From assembly GCA_963743035.1 (NCBI GenBank), contig CAVUOB010000006.1, positions 401,786 to 465,785 of the forward strand: 64,000 nt of DNA, written 5' to 3'. Below the pieces are notes generated by a model, which was given only the letters and a program-made list of their open reading frames with translations, made no database searches and was not told the origin of the DNA. This stretch comes from PALSA-911 sp963743035 (GTDB taxonomy: Bacteria > Pseudomonadota > Alphaproteobacteria > Acetobacterales > Acetobacteraceae). The position numbers and the translations under genes are program-made. Positions 24,382-32,978 of the stretch are shown one piece after another. Position 1 is the first letter of the stretch; each line of letters begins with the position of its first letter.

Positions 24382-25251
24382 TCAGGCCGCGTTGCGCAGA
24401 TCGCCCTTCACATGGCGTGCGAACAGGTCGAACAGGTGCCGGGTCACCGGCCCGACTTCCCCCGAGCCTACCGGCTGGCTGTCGATCCGGGTGATCGGCT
24501 TCACGAAGCTCGAAGCGCTGGTCAGGAAGACTTCGCGCGCATGGCGCAGTTCCTGCACGCTGAACGCGGTCTCGGAATAGACGATCCCGGCTTCCCGCAG
24601 CAGCGATGCCAACGCGGCCCGCGTGCAGCCGGGCAGGATCGCATGGTCTAGGAAGCGCGTGCGCAGCACGCCGTCGGCATCGACGATCCAGACGCTGGTG
24701 GCGGCGCCCTCGGTCACCATGCCGGCGTCGTTGATCAGGATGGCCTCATAGGCGCCCTGCTTGCGCGCGGCCTGGCGCGCCAGCACGTTGGGCAGCAGCC
24801 CGACGGATTTGATGTCGCAGCGCGCCCAGCGCAGATCCGGCTGGGTGATGGCGCTGGCCTGCCATTTGGTGACGTCGACCGGATAGGGCGCCACGCGGCG
24901 GATCGTCACCACCACTGAAACCGGAACCGGCCGGGTCGGGAACGGATGATCCCGGCGCGACACGCCGCGGGTGACCTGCATGTACAGCATCCCGTCGCGG
25001 ACCCGGTTGCGCCGCGCCACTTCGTGCAGCACATGCACCAGCGCCGGCCGGCTCATCGGCAGCGGCAGCTCGATTTCCCGCAGGCTGCGTTCCAGCCGAT
25101 TCAGGTGCAGATCCGCGTCGATGAAGCGATTCTGATAGAGCTGCACGACCTCGTAGATGCCATCGGCGAACTGGTAGCCGCGGTCCTCGATATTCACGCA
25201 GGCCTCGCGCTGCGGCAGGTAGCGTCCATTGACATAGGCGATGCGGCTCAT
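24382..25251 (-). CDS. Class IV aminotransferase, D-amino-acid transaminase type
   Basis: 289 residues, fold-type IV PLP enzyme. The start MSRIAYVNGRYLPQREACVN and NIEDRGYQFADGIYEVVQLY are strong D-alanine aminotransferase signatures. The Schiff-base lysine is in RCDIKSVGLLPNVLARQAA, and EGAATSVWIVDADG and LPGCTRAALASL close the active site. It interconverts D-amino acids and 2-oxo acids, for example giving D-glutamate and D-alanine for peptidoglycan. I chose the ATG at 25251 because it fits the family N-terminus; an upstream extension is unconserved. It is divergent from the MetE-like gene across about 100 bases. Confidence 0.93.
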   Translation of the reverse strand: MSRIAYVNGRYLPQREACVNIEDRGYQFADGIYEVVQLYQNRFIDADLHLNRLERSLREIELPLPMSRPALVHVLHEVARRNRVRDGMLYMQVTRGVSRRDHPFPTRPVPVSVVVTIRRVAPYPVDVTKWQASAITQPDLRWARCDIKSVGLLPNVLARQAARKQGAYEAILINDAGMVTEGAATSVWIVDADGVLRTRFLDHAILPGCTRAALASLLREAGIVYSETAFSVQELRHAREVFLTSASSFVKPITRIDSQPVGSGEVGPVTRHLFDLFARHVKGDLRNAA

Positions 25252-25352
25252 AGCGATGGCTCTCCGGGCGGCTGGTTCCGATCCGCATAGTCTGCGGCAT
25301 TGACAGCTTCCTAGCCAGACCGAAGCATCAAGGAAATCTTGGGGAGGACACC

Positions 25353-26519
25353 ATGCTGAACTCACGCGAGCGGATTCTGACCACGCATTGCGGCAGCCTG
25401 CCGCGGCCGGCGGCGCTGACGCAGATGTACGCCGACCGCTCCGCCGGCCAGAAGATCGACGAAGCCGCGCTGGCCGAGCTCGGCAGGCAGGCGCTGAACT
25501 GGGTGGTGCCGCAGCAGATCGCCTCCGGCATCGACATCGGCAACAACGGCGAGCAGCAACGCGAGGCGTTCTTCCTGTACGTCCGCCACCGCATGAGCGG
25601 TTTCGGCGGCGCCTGGAACCGCCGCATCTTCGCCGACGTCGCCCGCTACGCCGGCTTCCGCGCCCAGCAGGCCGCCGCCTATGCCTCCACCGTGTCGGTC
25701 AGCAACACCGCGACCGTGCCGCAGGCGATCGGCGAGGTGAAATACCTCGACCGCGCCTTCGTCGAGGCCGAGTGCAGCGATTTTCGCGCCACCCTGAACG
25801 CCAATGGTGGCGGCTTCGCCGAACCGTTCTTCACCGCCCCCTCCCCCGGCATTATCGCCGCCGCCATGCTGAACGCGTTCTACGACAGCGAGCAGGCCTA
25901 TCTGGACGCATTGGGCGAGGCGCTGCGGGTGGAATACGAGACCATCGTGCGCCACGGCTTCCTGCTGCAGATCGACGCGCCGGACCTGGCGATGGAACGC
26001 CACATGACCTACCAGGACCGCCCGCTGTCGGATTTCCTGGCCTTCGTGGAACGCGTGGTCGGGACCATCAACCGGGCGCTGGTGAACATCCCGCGCGACC
26101 GCGTGCGGCTGCATGTGTGCTGGGGCAACTACGAAGGCCCGCATGATTGCGATGTGCCGCTGGAAGACGTGCTGCCGGTGCTGCTGCAGGCGAATGTCGG
26201 CGGGCTGGTGCTGCCCTTCGCTAACCCCCGCCATGCCCACGAATACCACGTGCTGGAAAAGCAGAAACTGGACGATGACCAGATCATCGTCGCCGGCGTC
26301 ATCGACCCGCTCACCAACTTTGTCGAACACCCGGAAGTGGTTGCGGAACGCATCGAACGCGTCGCCCGCGCCGTCGGGGACCCTGCCCGCGTCATCGCCG
26401 GTGTGGATTGCGGCTTCGATACCTCCGCCGGGCGGGGCAAGGTGGCCGATGACGTGGTCTGGGCGAAGATGGCGGCGATGGCGGAAGGCGCGCGGATCGC
26501 GACCGGACGATTGCTCTGA
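25353..26519 (+). CDS. Cobalamin-independent methionine synthase-like protein (MetE C-terminal type)
   Basis: 388 residues covering only the catalytic half of MetE. The beginning TTHCGSLPRPAAL is the usual substrate-binding start. The probable zinc ligands are His and Cys in RLHVCWGNYEGPH and Cys in AGVDCGFDTSAGRG near the end. The N-terminal folate-binding half of full MetE is missing, so this is one of the short MetE-like proteins that transfer methyl groups from other donors or act in thiol metabolism. There is no adjacent met gene. The role is known only at family level. Confidence 0.85.
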   Translation: MLNSRERILTTHCGSLPRPAALTQMYADRSAGQKIDEAALAELGRQALNWVVPQQIASGIDIGNNGEQQREAFFLYVRHRMSGFGGAWNRRIFADVARYAGFRAQQAAAYASTVSVSNTATVPQAIGEVKYLDRAFVEAECSDFRATLNANGGGFAEPFFTAPSPGIIAAAMLNAFYDSEQAYLDALGEALRVEYETIVRHGFLLQIDAPDLAMERHMTYQDRPLSDFLAFVERVVGTINRALVNIPRDRVRLHVCWGNYEGPHDCDVPLEDVLPVLLQANVGGLVLPFANPRHAHEYHVLEKQKLDDDQIIVAGVIDPLTNFVEHPEVVAERIERVARAVGDPARVIAGVDCGFDTSAGRGKVADDVVWAKMAAMAEGARIATGRLL

Positions 26520-26699
26520 CCTCGCTCGCTCGATAGCGGCCACGAGCCGCCCGTCGCCGGAAACGCAAAGTGCTTATTTGCGAATATCCTATGTCTGCGC
26601 CCATGACTTCATCCGGTGTGCGGCTTGATCCAGTGTCTGATGTGTTGCAGCGTGCGGCCCCCGTCGCGACGACGGGTCATGATAGGTGAGGAGATACAT

Positions 26700-27953
26700 T
26701 TGAAGCGCTTTACGTGGGTCGGCCTGGTGCTGACCCTGCTCGGCTTTCTCAATGCGCCCGAAGCGCCAGCGGCCGAGGCACCCGACGCCATCAAGATCGG
26801 CACGCTTTATGCGGCAAGCGGAACATTCGCCAGCACTTCCACCACCACATTGCGCGGGCTGCAGCTCTGGGCGGAAATCGTCAACGCCGATGGCGGGGTC
26901 TACGTCAAGGCGTTCGACAAGAAGCTGCCCGTCAAGCTGATCGCCTACGACGATCAGAGCAACACCGGCACCGCCGCGACGCTGTACAACCGCCTGATCA
27001 CGCAAGACCATGTCCATATGCTGGTGGCGGACATGGGATCGGTCATGACCTCGGTCGGCGTGCCGATCGCGCGCGAGCACAAGCAGCTGCTGTTCAACCA
27101 GACCGGCACGGGCGCGGCGTTGTTCTCGGCCGACAATCCCTACATCGTTCTGACCTCGGCGCAGATGTCGATCCCGTGGGCATCGACCCTTGCGGGGTTC
27201 CTGGCCCAGGACGGCGCGCAGCTCGGCATCAAGCGTGTGGCGTTGCTGTACGCGACCAATGACTTTACGCTCACCCAGGCCAATACCGTGCGCGCGTCGA
27301 TCAAGGACGGCGGCAAGATGGAGATCGTCTACGACAGCGGCGTGCCTACCGACACCTCCAACTATGTCACCATCGTCAATACCATCGCCGCCAAGAAGCC
27401 GGACGCCGTCATCAGCCTGGCCTACCCGAATGCCGACATCGCGTTCCTTCGCGCGGTCGAGGATGCGGGCGCCTCGTTTCCGATGATATTCACGATCTAT
27501 GCTGGGATTGAGAACGAACTGGTCCATAAATCCGTCGGCGGTTCCGGCGTGCTGAACGTTTTCACCTACGTCCCGCCATCCGTCGTCGAAAACCCGGTGA
27601 ACTTCGGCATGACCTTGCCGCAGTTCAAGGCAGCCTGGGAAAAGCGCTACGCCGGTGAGCACATGGAGTTTGGTTTCAACGCGCTCTCCGGCTACGACAC
27701 CGGCCTGATCCTGGAGAAGACGCTTTCGGTCGCCACCAGCCTCGATCAGCTCGAGCTGCGCCGTGCCGTGTTCAGCCTGTCCGGGGAACTCAAGACGCTC
27801 GGCGGGTCGTTCAAGCTGCGCGCCGACGGTGCGCAGGAGGGGATGGGCAATCTGATCGGGCAGATCCAGAAACAACCGGACGGCAGCGAGAAGCTCGTGC
27901 CGGTCTACCCGGACGCCTCCAAGGTCGCCCAGCCGATCTATCCGCGTCCCTGA
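26700..27953 (+). CDS. Branched-chain amino acid-type ABC transporter substrate-binding protein
   Basis: About 417 residues of the periplasmic LivJ/UrtA-like type I binding proteins. I chose the TTG at 26700 because GAGGAG lies 6 bases before it and the next residues (LKRFTWVGLVLTLLGFLNAP then EAPAAEA) form a signal peptide. The mature part begins DAIKIGTLYAASGTFAS and shows VADMGSVMTSVGVPIA, GIKRVALLYATNDFT and NTIAAKKPDAVISLAY, matching the two-lobed fold. The ligand (amino acid, amide or aromatic acid) is not readable. No permease or ATPase gene is in the neighbourhood, so it is an orphan binding protein. Confidence 0.85.
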   Translation: MKRFTWVGLVLTLLGFLNAPEAPAAEAPDAIKIGTLYAASGTFASTSTTTLRGLQLWAEIVNADGGVYVKAFDKKLPVKLIAYDDQSNTGTAATLYNRLITQDHVHMLVADMGSVMTSVGVPIAREHKQLLFNQTGTGAALFSADNPYIVLTSAQMSIPWASTLAGFLAQDGAQLGIKRVALLYATNDFTLTQANTVRASIKDGGKMEIVYDSGVPTDTSNYVTIVNTIAAKKPDAVISLAYPNADIAFLRAVEDAGASFPMIFTIYAGIENELVHKSVGGSGVLNVFTYVPPSVVENPVNFGMTLPQFKAAWEKRYAGEHMEFGFNALSGYDTGLILEKTLSVATSLDQLELRRAVFSLSGELKTLGGSFKLRADGAQEGMGNLIGQIQKQPDGSEKLVPVYPDASKVAQPIYPRP

Positions 27954-27968
27954 AGCCCTGCCGACGAG

Positions 27969-28015
27969 GACGTTGGACTTCCTACCCATCGCTCGCGGGT
28001 AGGAAGTTCAGCGTC
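27969..28015. terminator. Long stem-loop between convergent genes
   Basis: GACGTTGGACTTCCTACCC (27969-27987) and GGGTAGGAAGTTCAGCGTC (27997-28015) pair at 17 of 19 positions, with the other two as G-T wobbles on one strand, around a 9-base loop. It lies between the binding-protein gene and the convergent cinA, so a bidirectional terminator is likely. No long T run follows. Confidence 0.6.
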
Positions 28016-28077
28016 CGGGGCGGCGACAACCCTCATCCGCCCATGCCCCGCGCCGGCGCGCTCCCTGAGCGACGGCC

Positions 28078-29349
28078 TCAGACCTTCTCGAAGTCGATAC
28101 GTTCCACGACCGGAAGGCCCTGCAGATACCGGCGCAGGCAATCCAGCCCCAGTTCCACCGCACCCAGCCGCACCCACTCACGCCCGCCTAGGATGCGGGA
28201 GCGGCGGAACGTCACCTCGCTCTCGGTGGCGATGCCGATCCAGATGGTGCCGCCGAAATCGATCCGGTCGGCGCCATCGTCGAGGTCGATCAGCACGGCC
28301 AGCGCATGGGTGGCGCCGGATTGGTGACGGGCGGCGATAGCGGCCTGCTCGACGCTCTCCTGCGTCAGGTCGTCGGCCGCATTGACATGCGTGAGGCCGA
28401 TGGCCTCGAACAGCTGATGGCGATCGCGCGCGACAACGGCGCGGCGAAACACGTGCTCGGCGCCGGGCAGTGGCGAAAACCGGGCTGCCATCTGCCCGCC
28501 GGTGAAGGTTTCCACCAGGGTCAGCGTGGCCTTCTGGCCGATCAGTTCGGCCAGCACGACGCCTTCCAGCGTCTGATCGTCCTCGCCCAGGATGAAATTG
28601 CCGAGCCGCTTGCGCACTTCGGCCTGCACGGGCGCGAGCTTGCGGCCCACATCCGCCATATCGGCGCCGCGGATGGTGATCTTGGTTTCAAGCTGCGGAT
28701 AATGCGCGCGAAAGCCGAGCTTGACGCTGCCATCCGGCACGATGTCCTCCACGCCGGCCAGCAGGCTGTCCGCGTGGGATTCGCCGATCCCGTAGGAATG
28801 GAAGCGCTTCAGGTGGATGCTGGTCTGGATGCCCGCGCGCTCCAGCAGGCGGGGGATGATCTGTTCCTCCAGCATCCGGCGCAGCTCGCGCGGCACGCCG
28901 GGGGTGAAGTAGAAGCGAGCCTTGCCGATATCCAGCGCGAAGCCGCAGGCGGTGCCGATCGGGTTGTCGATGAACTCCGCGGTCGCCGGCAGCATCGCCT
29001 GCTTGCGGTTGTTCGGCGGCATGACGCGCGAGCGGCGGGAGAAGAAATCCTCCATCCGCGCCAGCCATTCCTCGTGCAGCACCAGCTCCACCCCGGCGGC
29101 CTGGGCGGCGATTTCCTGCGACAGATCGTCCACGGTCGGTCCGAGCCCGCCGTTGACGATGACGACATCGGCGCGCTGGGACGCAAGCTGGAAGGCACTG
29201 AGCAGGGCTTCCCGGTCATCGCCGACGGTGGTGCCCCAGATGACCGTCAGGCCGGCGTCTTCCAGCTTCTGGCTCATGTAGGAGAAATTGCTGTTGACAA
29301 TCTTGCCGGTGAGCACTTCGTCGCCGGTGCAGAGGATTTCGATGCGCAT
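28078..29349 (-). CDS. cinA: CinA family protein with altered C-terminal active site
   Basis: 423 residues with the two CinA domains. The N-terminal MoaB/MogA-like COG1058 domain (ILCTGDEVLTGKIVNSN; NGGLGPTVDDLSQEIAA; GFALDIGKARFYFTPGVP) acts in NAD-derivative repair as a pyrophosphatase. The C-terminal domain corresponds to nicotinamide-nucleotide amidase (PncC), but the usual ES-C-TGG signature reads ETFTGGQMAARF here, so the expected catalytic Ser is Thr and the Cys is Phe. That domain may be inactive or altered. The gene is alone, convergent with the binding-protein gene and followed upstream by an aldolase gene on the same strand. Confidence 0.85.
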   Translation of the reverse strand: MRIEILCTGDEVLTGKIVNSNFSYMSQKLEDAGLTVIWGTTVGDDREALLSAFQLASQRADVVIVNGGLGPTVDDLSQEIAAQAAGVELVLHEEWLARMEDFFSRRSRVMPPNNRKQAMLPATAEFIDNPIGTACGFALDIGKARFYFTPGVPRELRRMLEEQIIPRLLERAGIQTSIHLKRFHSYGIGESHADSLLAGVEDIVPDGSVKLGFRAHYPQLETKITIRGADMADVGRKLAPVQAEVRKRLGNFILGEDDQTLEGVVLAELIGQKATLTLVETFTGGQMAARFSPLPGAEHVFRRAVVARDRHQLFEAIGLTHVNAADDLTQESVEQAAIAARHQSGATHALAVLIDLDDGADRIDFGGTIWIGIATESEVTFRRSRILGGREWVRLGAVELGLDCLRRYLQGLPVVERIDFEKV

Positions 29350-29420
29350 GTCCTGCCTGTCTTTTTCCTGGATCCAAACGGGCTTAGACCGGGATGGCCG
29401 GCGTGACCAGACGCGGGAGC

Positions 29421-30365
29421 TCAGACCGGCATCTGCCGCCGCTGATGGGCGCGCCCGATACGGGCGGCTTCCTCGCTATGGCCGGCAATGACCCGCACGC
29501 CTTCGTCCAGCCGCGCGGCGATGTTTTCGGGGGTGCAGGCCTCCAGGAAGGCGACCTTGTGCTTCCGGCACGCCGCGAAGATGCGGTCGCGCGCCGCCTG
29601 CATCTCCGGCGGATAGGGATTGTTGCGCACCGTGGTGTAGCCGAGCGACAGCCCGAGATCGCCGGGACCGATTTCGGCGAAACCCAATCCGGGAACGGAA
29701 AGGATGTGCTCCACGTTGTGCACGCCCTCCGGGCTTTCGATCTTCACGCCGAGCAGCAGCTCGCCCTCGGGGTTCAGCGGCCAGGGATCGGCGCGGCGCA
29801 TGTATTCCTGCTCGGACAGGTCCCAGATCGGCGCAGCGCTTCCCTCCGAGCCGCGGCCGCGCGTGCCGATGCCCAGCCTGCCATCCCGCGGCATCGACCG
29901 CAGGGCACCCTGCATGCGCTCGAGCGGCGACGGCGTTTCCCAGTCCTGTCCGGTGATGTGATGCGGATAGCGGCAGGATTCGACGAAGGCCCGCACCGCA
30001 TCCGCGCCTTCGGCCTGGCACAGCAGCACGCCGTGCACGCCGCGCCCGAGGATCTGGCGGAACTGCCAGGCGTTATGCAGCACATTGGCCTCGTCGGTGC
30101 CGTTCACCGGCGCTTCCACGATCACGGCCGGCGTCCGGTGGCCCGATCGGGTCGGCCCGGCGGAGGCGAGGCCCTTCATGTAGGCCTCCAGCCCCGCCAT
30201 GTCGAAGGCGCCATGTTCCATGCCGACATTGATGTAGTCGGCCCAGGTGCCGGCATCCGCCACGCCCTGGGCAAAGCTCAGCACATGGCCGGAATGGGCG
30301 CCGGTGTAGTAGATGGCCTGGTCCTCGGCCAGCAGTTCGATCGCGCGGTTGATGCGGGCTGGCAT
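29421..30365 (-). CDS. HpcH/HpaI aldolase/citrate lyase family protein
   Basis: About 314 residues of the phosphoenolpyruvate-binding TIM-barrel aldolases that act on 2-oxo-3-deoxy or 4-hydroxy-2-oxo acids. Visible elements are EAPVNGTDEANVLHNAW (Glu and substrate arginine region), GVHGVLLCQAEGADAVRAFV, and the metal-binding VKIESPEGVHNVEHILSV followed by GFAEIGPGDLGLSLG. I chose the ATG at 30365 since GGGGGA precedes it by 6-7 bases. It is slightly longer than the classic HpaI (~265). The substrate is unknown, and there is no pathway partner next to it. Confidence 0.85.
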   Translation of the reverse strand: MPARINRAIELLAEDQAIYYTGAHSGHVLSFAQGVADAGTWADYINVGMEHGAFDMAGLEAYMKGLASAGPTRSGHRTPAVIVEAPVNGTDEANVLHNAWQFRQILGRGVHGVLLCQAEGADAVRAFVESCRYPHHITGQDWETPSPLERMQGALRSMPRDGRLGIGTRGRGSEGSAAPIWDLSEQEYMRRADPWPLNPEGELLLGVKIESPEGVHNVEHILSVPGLGFAEIGPGDLGLSLGYTTVRNNPYPPEMQAARDRIFAACRKHKVAFLEACTPENIAARLDEGVRVIAGHSEEAARIGRAHQRRQMPV

Positions 30366-30490
30366 GTGTTTTCCCCCTCGATCCACGGCTGTTGATGCAT
30401 CCTCCGCCGCACGGCGCGGGGTGACAAGACGGCAGGATTGGCGGACATGACCCCAACCACGCGCGCGAGGCCCTGAATGCCGAGACTACA

Positions 30491-31459
30491 ATGCTGAGAA
30501 TACTGTGCGCCGACGGCAGCGGCTTCACTCCGGCGCCGCCGGGCGGGGAGCTGCCGGATGGCCCCTGGATCGACCTGCTATCCCCGACGGCGGAGGAAAC
30601 CGCGCTGCTGGAGGCGCAGACCGGGCTCGATGTCGCGTCCCGCGACCAGCTGGCGGAGATCGAGAGCTCCTCGCGCCTGTCGGAGCGGGACGGCGTGCTC
30701 TATCTCAGCATTCCCGTGGTCATCGATCATCCGCGCGGCATGGCGGTTACCTCGCAGATCGGCATCGTGCTGTCCGAGCAGCGCCTGGTGACCATCCGCT
30801 TCGGCGAGGTGCCGGGCTTCGCCGCCTATGTGCAGAGCCTGACCAGCCACCCCGCGCACAGCCCGGCGGCGGTGTTCGTGGGTTTCCTGGAAGCGCTGGT
30901 GGACCGCACGGCGGACCAGCTGGAACGCGTGCGCGACGACATGGATACGGCGTCCAACCGCATCTTCCTGCAGCATTCCGGAGCGCGCGGCCCGAGCCAG
31001 GACAATCGCGAACTGCGCGAAGCGCTGCAGAAGGTCAGCCTGACCGGGGATTTCGTCTCCCGCCTGCATGACACGTTGCTCGTGGTGGGGCGGATCGTCG
31101 GCTATGTCGGCTCGATCGGGCCGGCCTGGTTCCCGACGGCGCTGCGCCCGCGCATGAAGACGCTGCGCCAGGACATCGCGTCCCTCAAGGAGTTCGACGG
31201 GCATTTGTCGCAGAAGGTGCAGTTCCTGCTGGACGCGATCCTGGGCTTCATCAACATCGCACAAAACCACATCATTAAGGTGCTGGCCGTCGTGGGCACC
31301 GTGGGCGTGCCGCCGACGCTGATCGCCAGCATCTACGGCATGAATTTCGAGGCGATGCCGGAGCTGAAATTCGTCTACGGCTACCCGGTCGCGCTAGGCG
31401 CGATCGTGCTGAGCGCGGTGCTGCCACTGCTGTGGTTCAAGCGCAAAGGCTGGCTGTAG
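30491..31459 (+). CDS. corA: CorA-like magnesium transporter
   Basis: 322 residues of the CorA/MIT family of pentameric Mg2+ channels. A large cytoplasmic N-terminal domain (to about residue 255) is followed by two membrane helices. The signature YGMNF in IASIYGMNFEAMPELKFVYG lies at the outer end of the first helix. The second helix is VALGAIVLSAVLPLLWF, and the tail is basic (KRKGWL). Mg2+ is the usual substrate, though some relatives carry Co2+, Ni2+ or Zn2+. It converges with zwf. Confidence 0.92.
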   Translation: MLRILCADGSGFTPAPPGGELPDGPWIDLLSPTAEETALLEAQTGLDVASRDQLAEIESSSRLSERDGVLYLSIPVVIDHPRGMAVTSQIGIVLSEQRLVTIRFGEVPGFAAYVQSLTSHPAHSPAAVFVGFLEALVDRTADQLERVRDDMDTASNRIFLQHSGARGPSQDNRELREALQKVSLTGDFVSRLHDTLLVVGRIVGYVGSIGPAWFPTALRPRMKTLRQDIASLKEFDGHLSQKVQFLLDAILGFINIAQNHIIKVLAVVGTVGVPPTLIASIYGMNFEAMPELKFVYGYPVALGAIVLSAVLPLLWFKRKGWL

Positions 31460-31486
31460 CGGCTTGCGCATTCAGCATTCCCGCGG

Positions 31487-32965
31487 TCAATCGTCGTCGT
31501 CGTGCCAGGTCCGGCCGTCACGCTCGATCAGGGCGATGGCCGAGGAAGGGCCCCACGTGCCGGCAGTGTAGCCCTTCGGGCCTTCCTCGGAGGCGAGCCA
31601 GGCGTCCAGGATCGGGTCGATCCAGGACCAAGCCGCCTCCACCTCGTCACGGCGCATGAACAGCGTCTGATTGCCGCGGACCACGTCCATCACCAGGCGT
31701 TCATAGGCATCCGGATTGCGCACGCCGAACGCGTCGGCAAAGCTCATGTCCAGCGGCACGTGGCGCAGGCGCATGCCGCCGGGGCCGGGATCCTTGATCA
31801 TCAGCCACAGCTTCACCCCCTCGTCCGGCTGCAGCCGGATTACCAGGCGGTTGGCGGCGATCGGGCCGGCCGAGCTGTCGAACACCGAATGCGGGATGGG
31901 GCGGAACGTCACGACGATCTCCGACACCCGCTCGGGCAGCCGCTTGCCGGTGCGCAGGAAGAATGGCACGCCGGCCCAGCGCCAGTTGCCGATCTCCGCC
32001 TTGATCGCCACGAAGGTCTCGGTGCGGCTGGCCTTCGACTCCAGCTCATCCAGATAGCCCGGCACCGCGCCGTCGGCGATGGCGCCGGCACGATACTGCC
32101 CGCGCACCGTCAACGCCGCCGCGTTGCTCTCGTTGATCGGCTTCAGCGCCTTCAGCACCTTAAGTTTCTCGTCGCGCACGGAATCCGCCTCGATGGAGAC
32201 CGGTGTCTCGATCGCCACCAGGCACAGCAGCTGCAGCATGTGGTTCTGCACCATGTCGCGCAGCGCGCCGGCATTGTCGTAATAGGCGCCGCGCCCCTCC
32301 ACGCCGATGCTCTCCGCCACCGTGATCTGCACGCTGTCGATGTAGCGGCTGTTCCACAGCGGTTCGAACAGCGCGTTGGCGAAGCGCAGCGCCATCAGGT
32401 TCTGCACCGTCTCCTTGCCCAGATAATGGTCGATCCGGTAAATGTTGCGTTCCGCGAACACCTCGCCAATGGTGTCGTTCACTTCCCGCGCCGTCTCCAG
32501 ATCCTTGCCGATCGGCTTTTCCACCACCAGGCGGGTGCGCTCGGTCACCAGCTTGCGCTTGCCCAACTGCTTGGCGATGACGGTGAACAGCCTGGGCGCG
32601 GTGGCGAGGTAGCAGACCCTCACGCGGTCCTCGCCTTCCTTCAGGATCTCCGCCAGCTCATTCCAGCCCTTGTCCGCGCCCACGTCGACGGCAACGTAGA
32701 ACAGCCGTTCGCAGAAGCGCCTCAGGCCGGCTTCGTCCACCTTGCCCTCGCCCACGCTGGCTAGCACGGCCTCGCGCGCCGTCGCGCGAAATTCCTCGTG
32801 CGAATTAGGGCTGCGGGACACGCCGATGATGCGCGCTTCGTCGGGAATCTGCCCGGCCATGTCGCGATAGTACAGCGCCGGCAGCAGCTTGCGCACCGAA
32901 AGGTCGCCGCTGGCGCCAAATACCACTATGTCGAACGGTTCCACGGCAATTACCCGCGTGACCAT
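31487..32965 (-). CDS. zwf: Glucose-6-phosphate 1-dehydrogenase
   Basis: 492 residues, the first enzyme of the oxidative pentose phosphate and Entner-Doudoroff pathways. The coenzyme motif is VVFGASGDLSVRKLLPALY, the active-site signature is YRIDHYLGKETVQNLMALRFAN (Asp/His), and EKPIGKDLETAREVN also fits. The C-terminal part has FFLRTGKRLPERVSEIVV, which holds substrate contacts. The reaction uses NADP+ (or NAD+), making NADPH. It starts 13 bases after the stop of the acyl-CoA dehydrogenase-SDR gene, so the two may share a transcript, although there is no evident metabolic link. No pgl or edd gene is present nearby. Confidence 0.97.
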   Translation of the reverse strand: MVTRVIAVEPFDIVVFGASGDLSVRKLLPALYYRDMAGQIPDEARIIGVSRSPNSHEEFRATAREAVLASVGEGKVDEAGLRRFCERLFYVAVDVGADKGWNELAEILKEGEDRVRVCYLATAPRLFTVIAKQLGKRKLVTERTRLVVEKPIGKDLETAREVNDTIGEVFAERNIYRIDHYLGKETVQNLMALRFANALFEPLWNSRYIDSVQITVAESIGVEGRGAYYDNAGALRDMVQNHMLQLLCLVAIETPVSIEADSVRDEKLKVLKALKPINESNAAALTVRGQYRAGAIADGAVPGYLDELESKASRTETFVAIKAEIGNWRWAGVPFFLRTGKRLPERVSEIVVTFRPIPHSVFDSSAGPIAANRLVIRLQPDEGVKLWLMIKDPGPGGMRLRHVPLDMSFADAFGVRNPDAYERLVMDVVRGNQTLFMRRDEVEAAWSWIDPILDAWLASEEGPKGYTAGTWGPSSAIALIERDGRTWHDDDD

Positions 32966-32978
32966 ACATACTGTCCCT

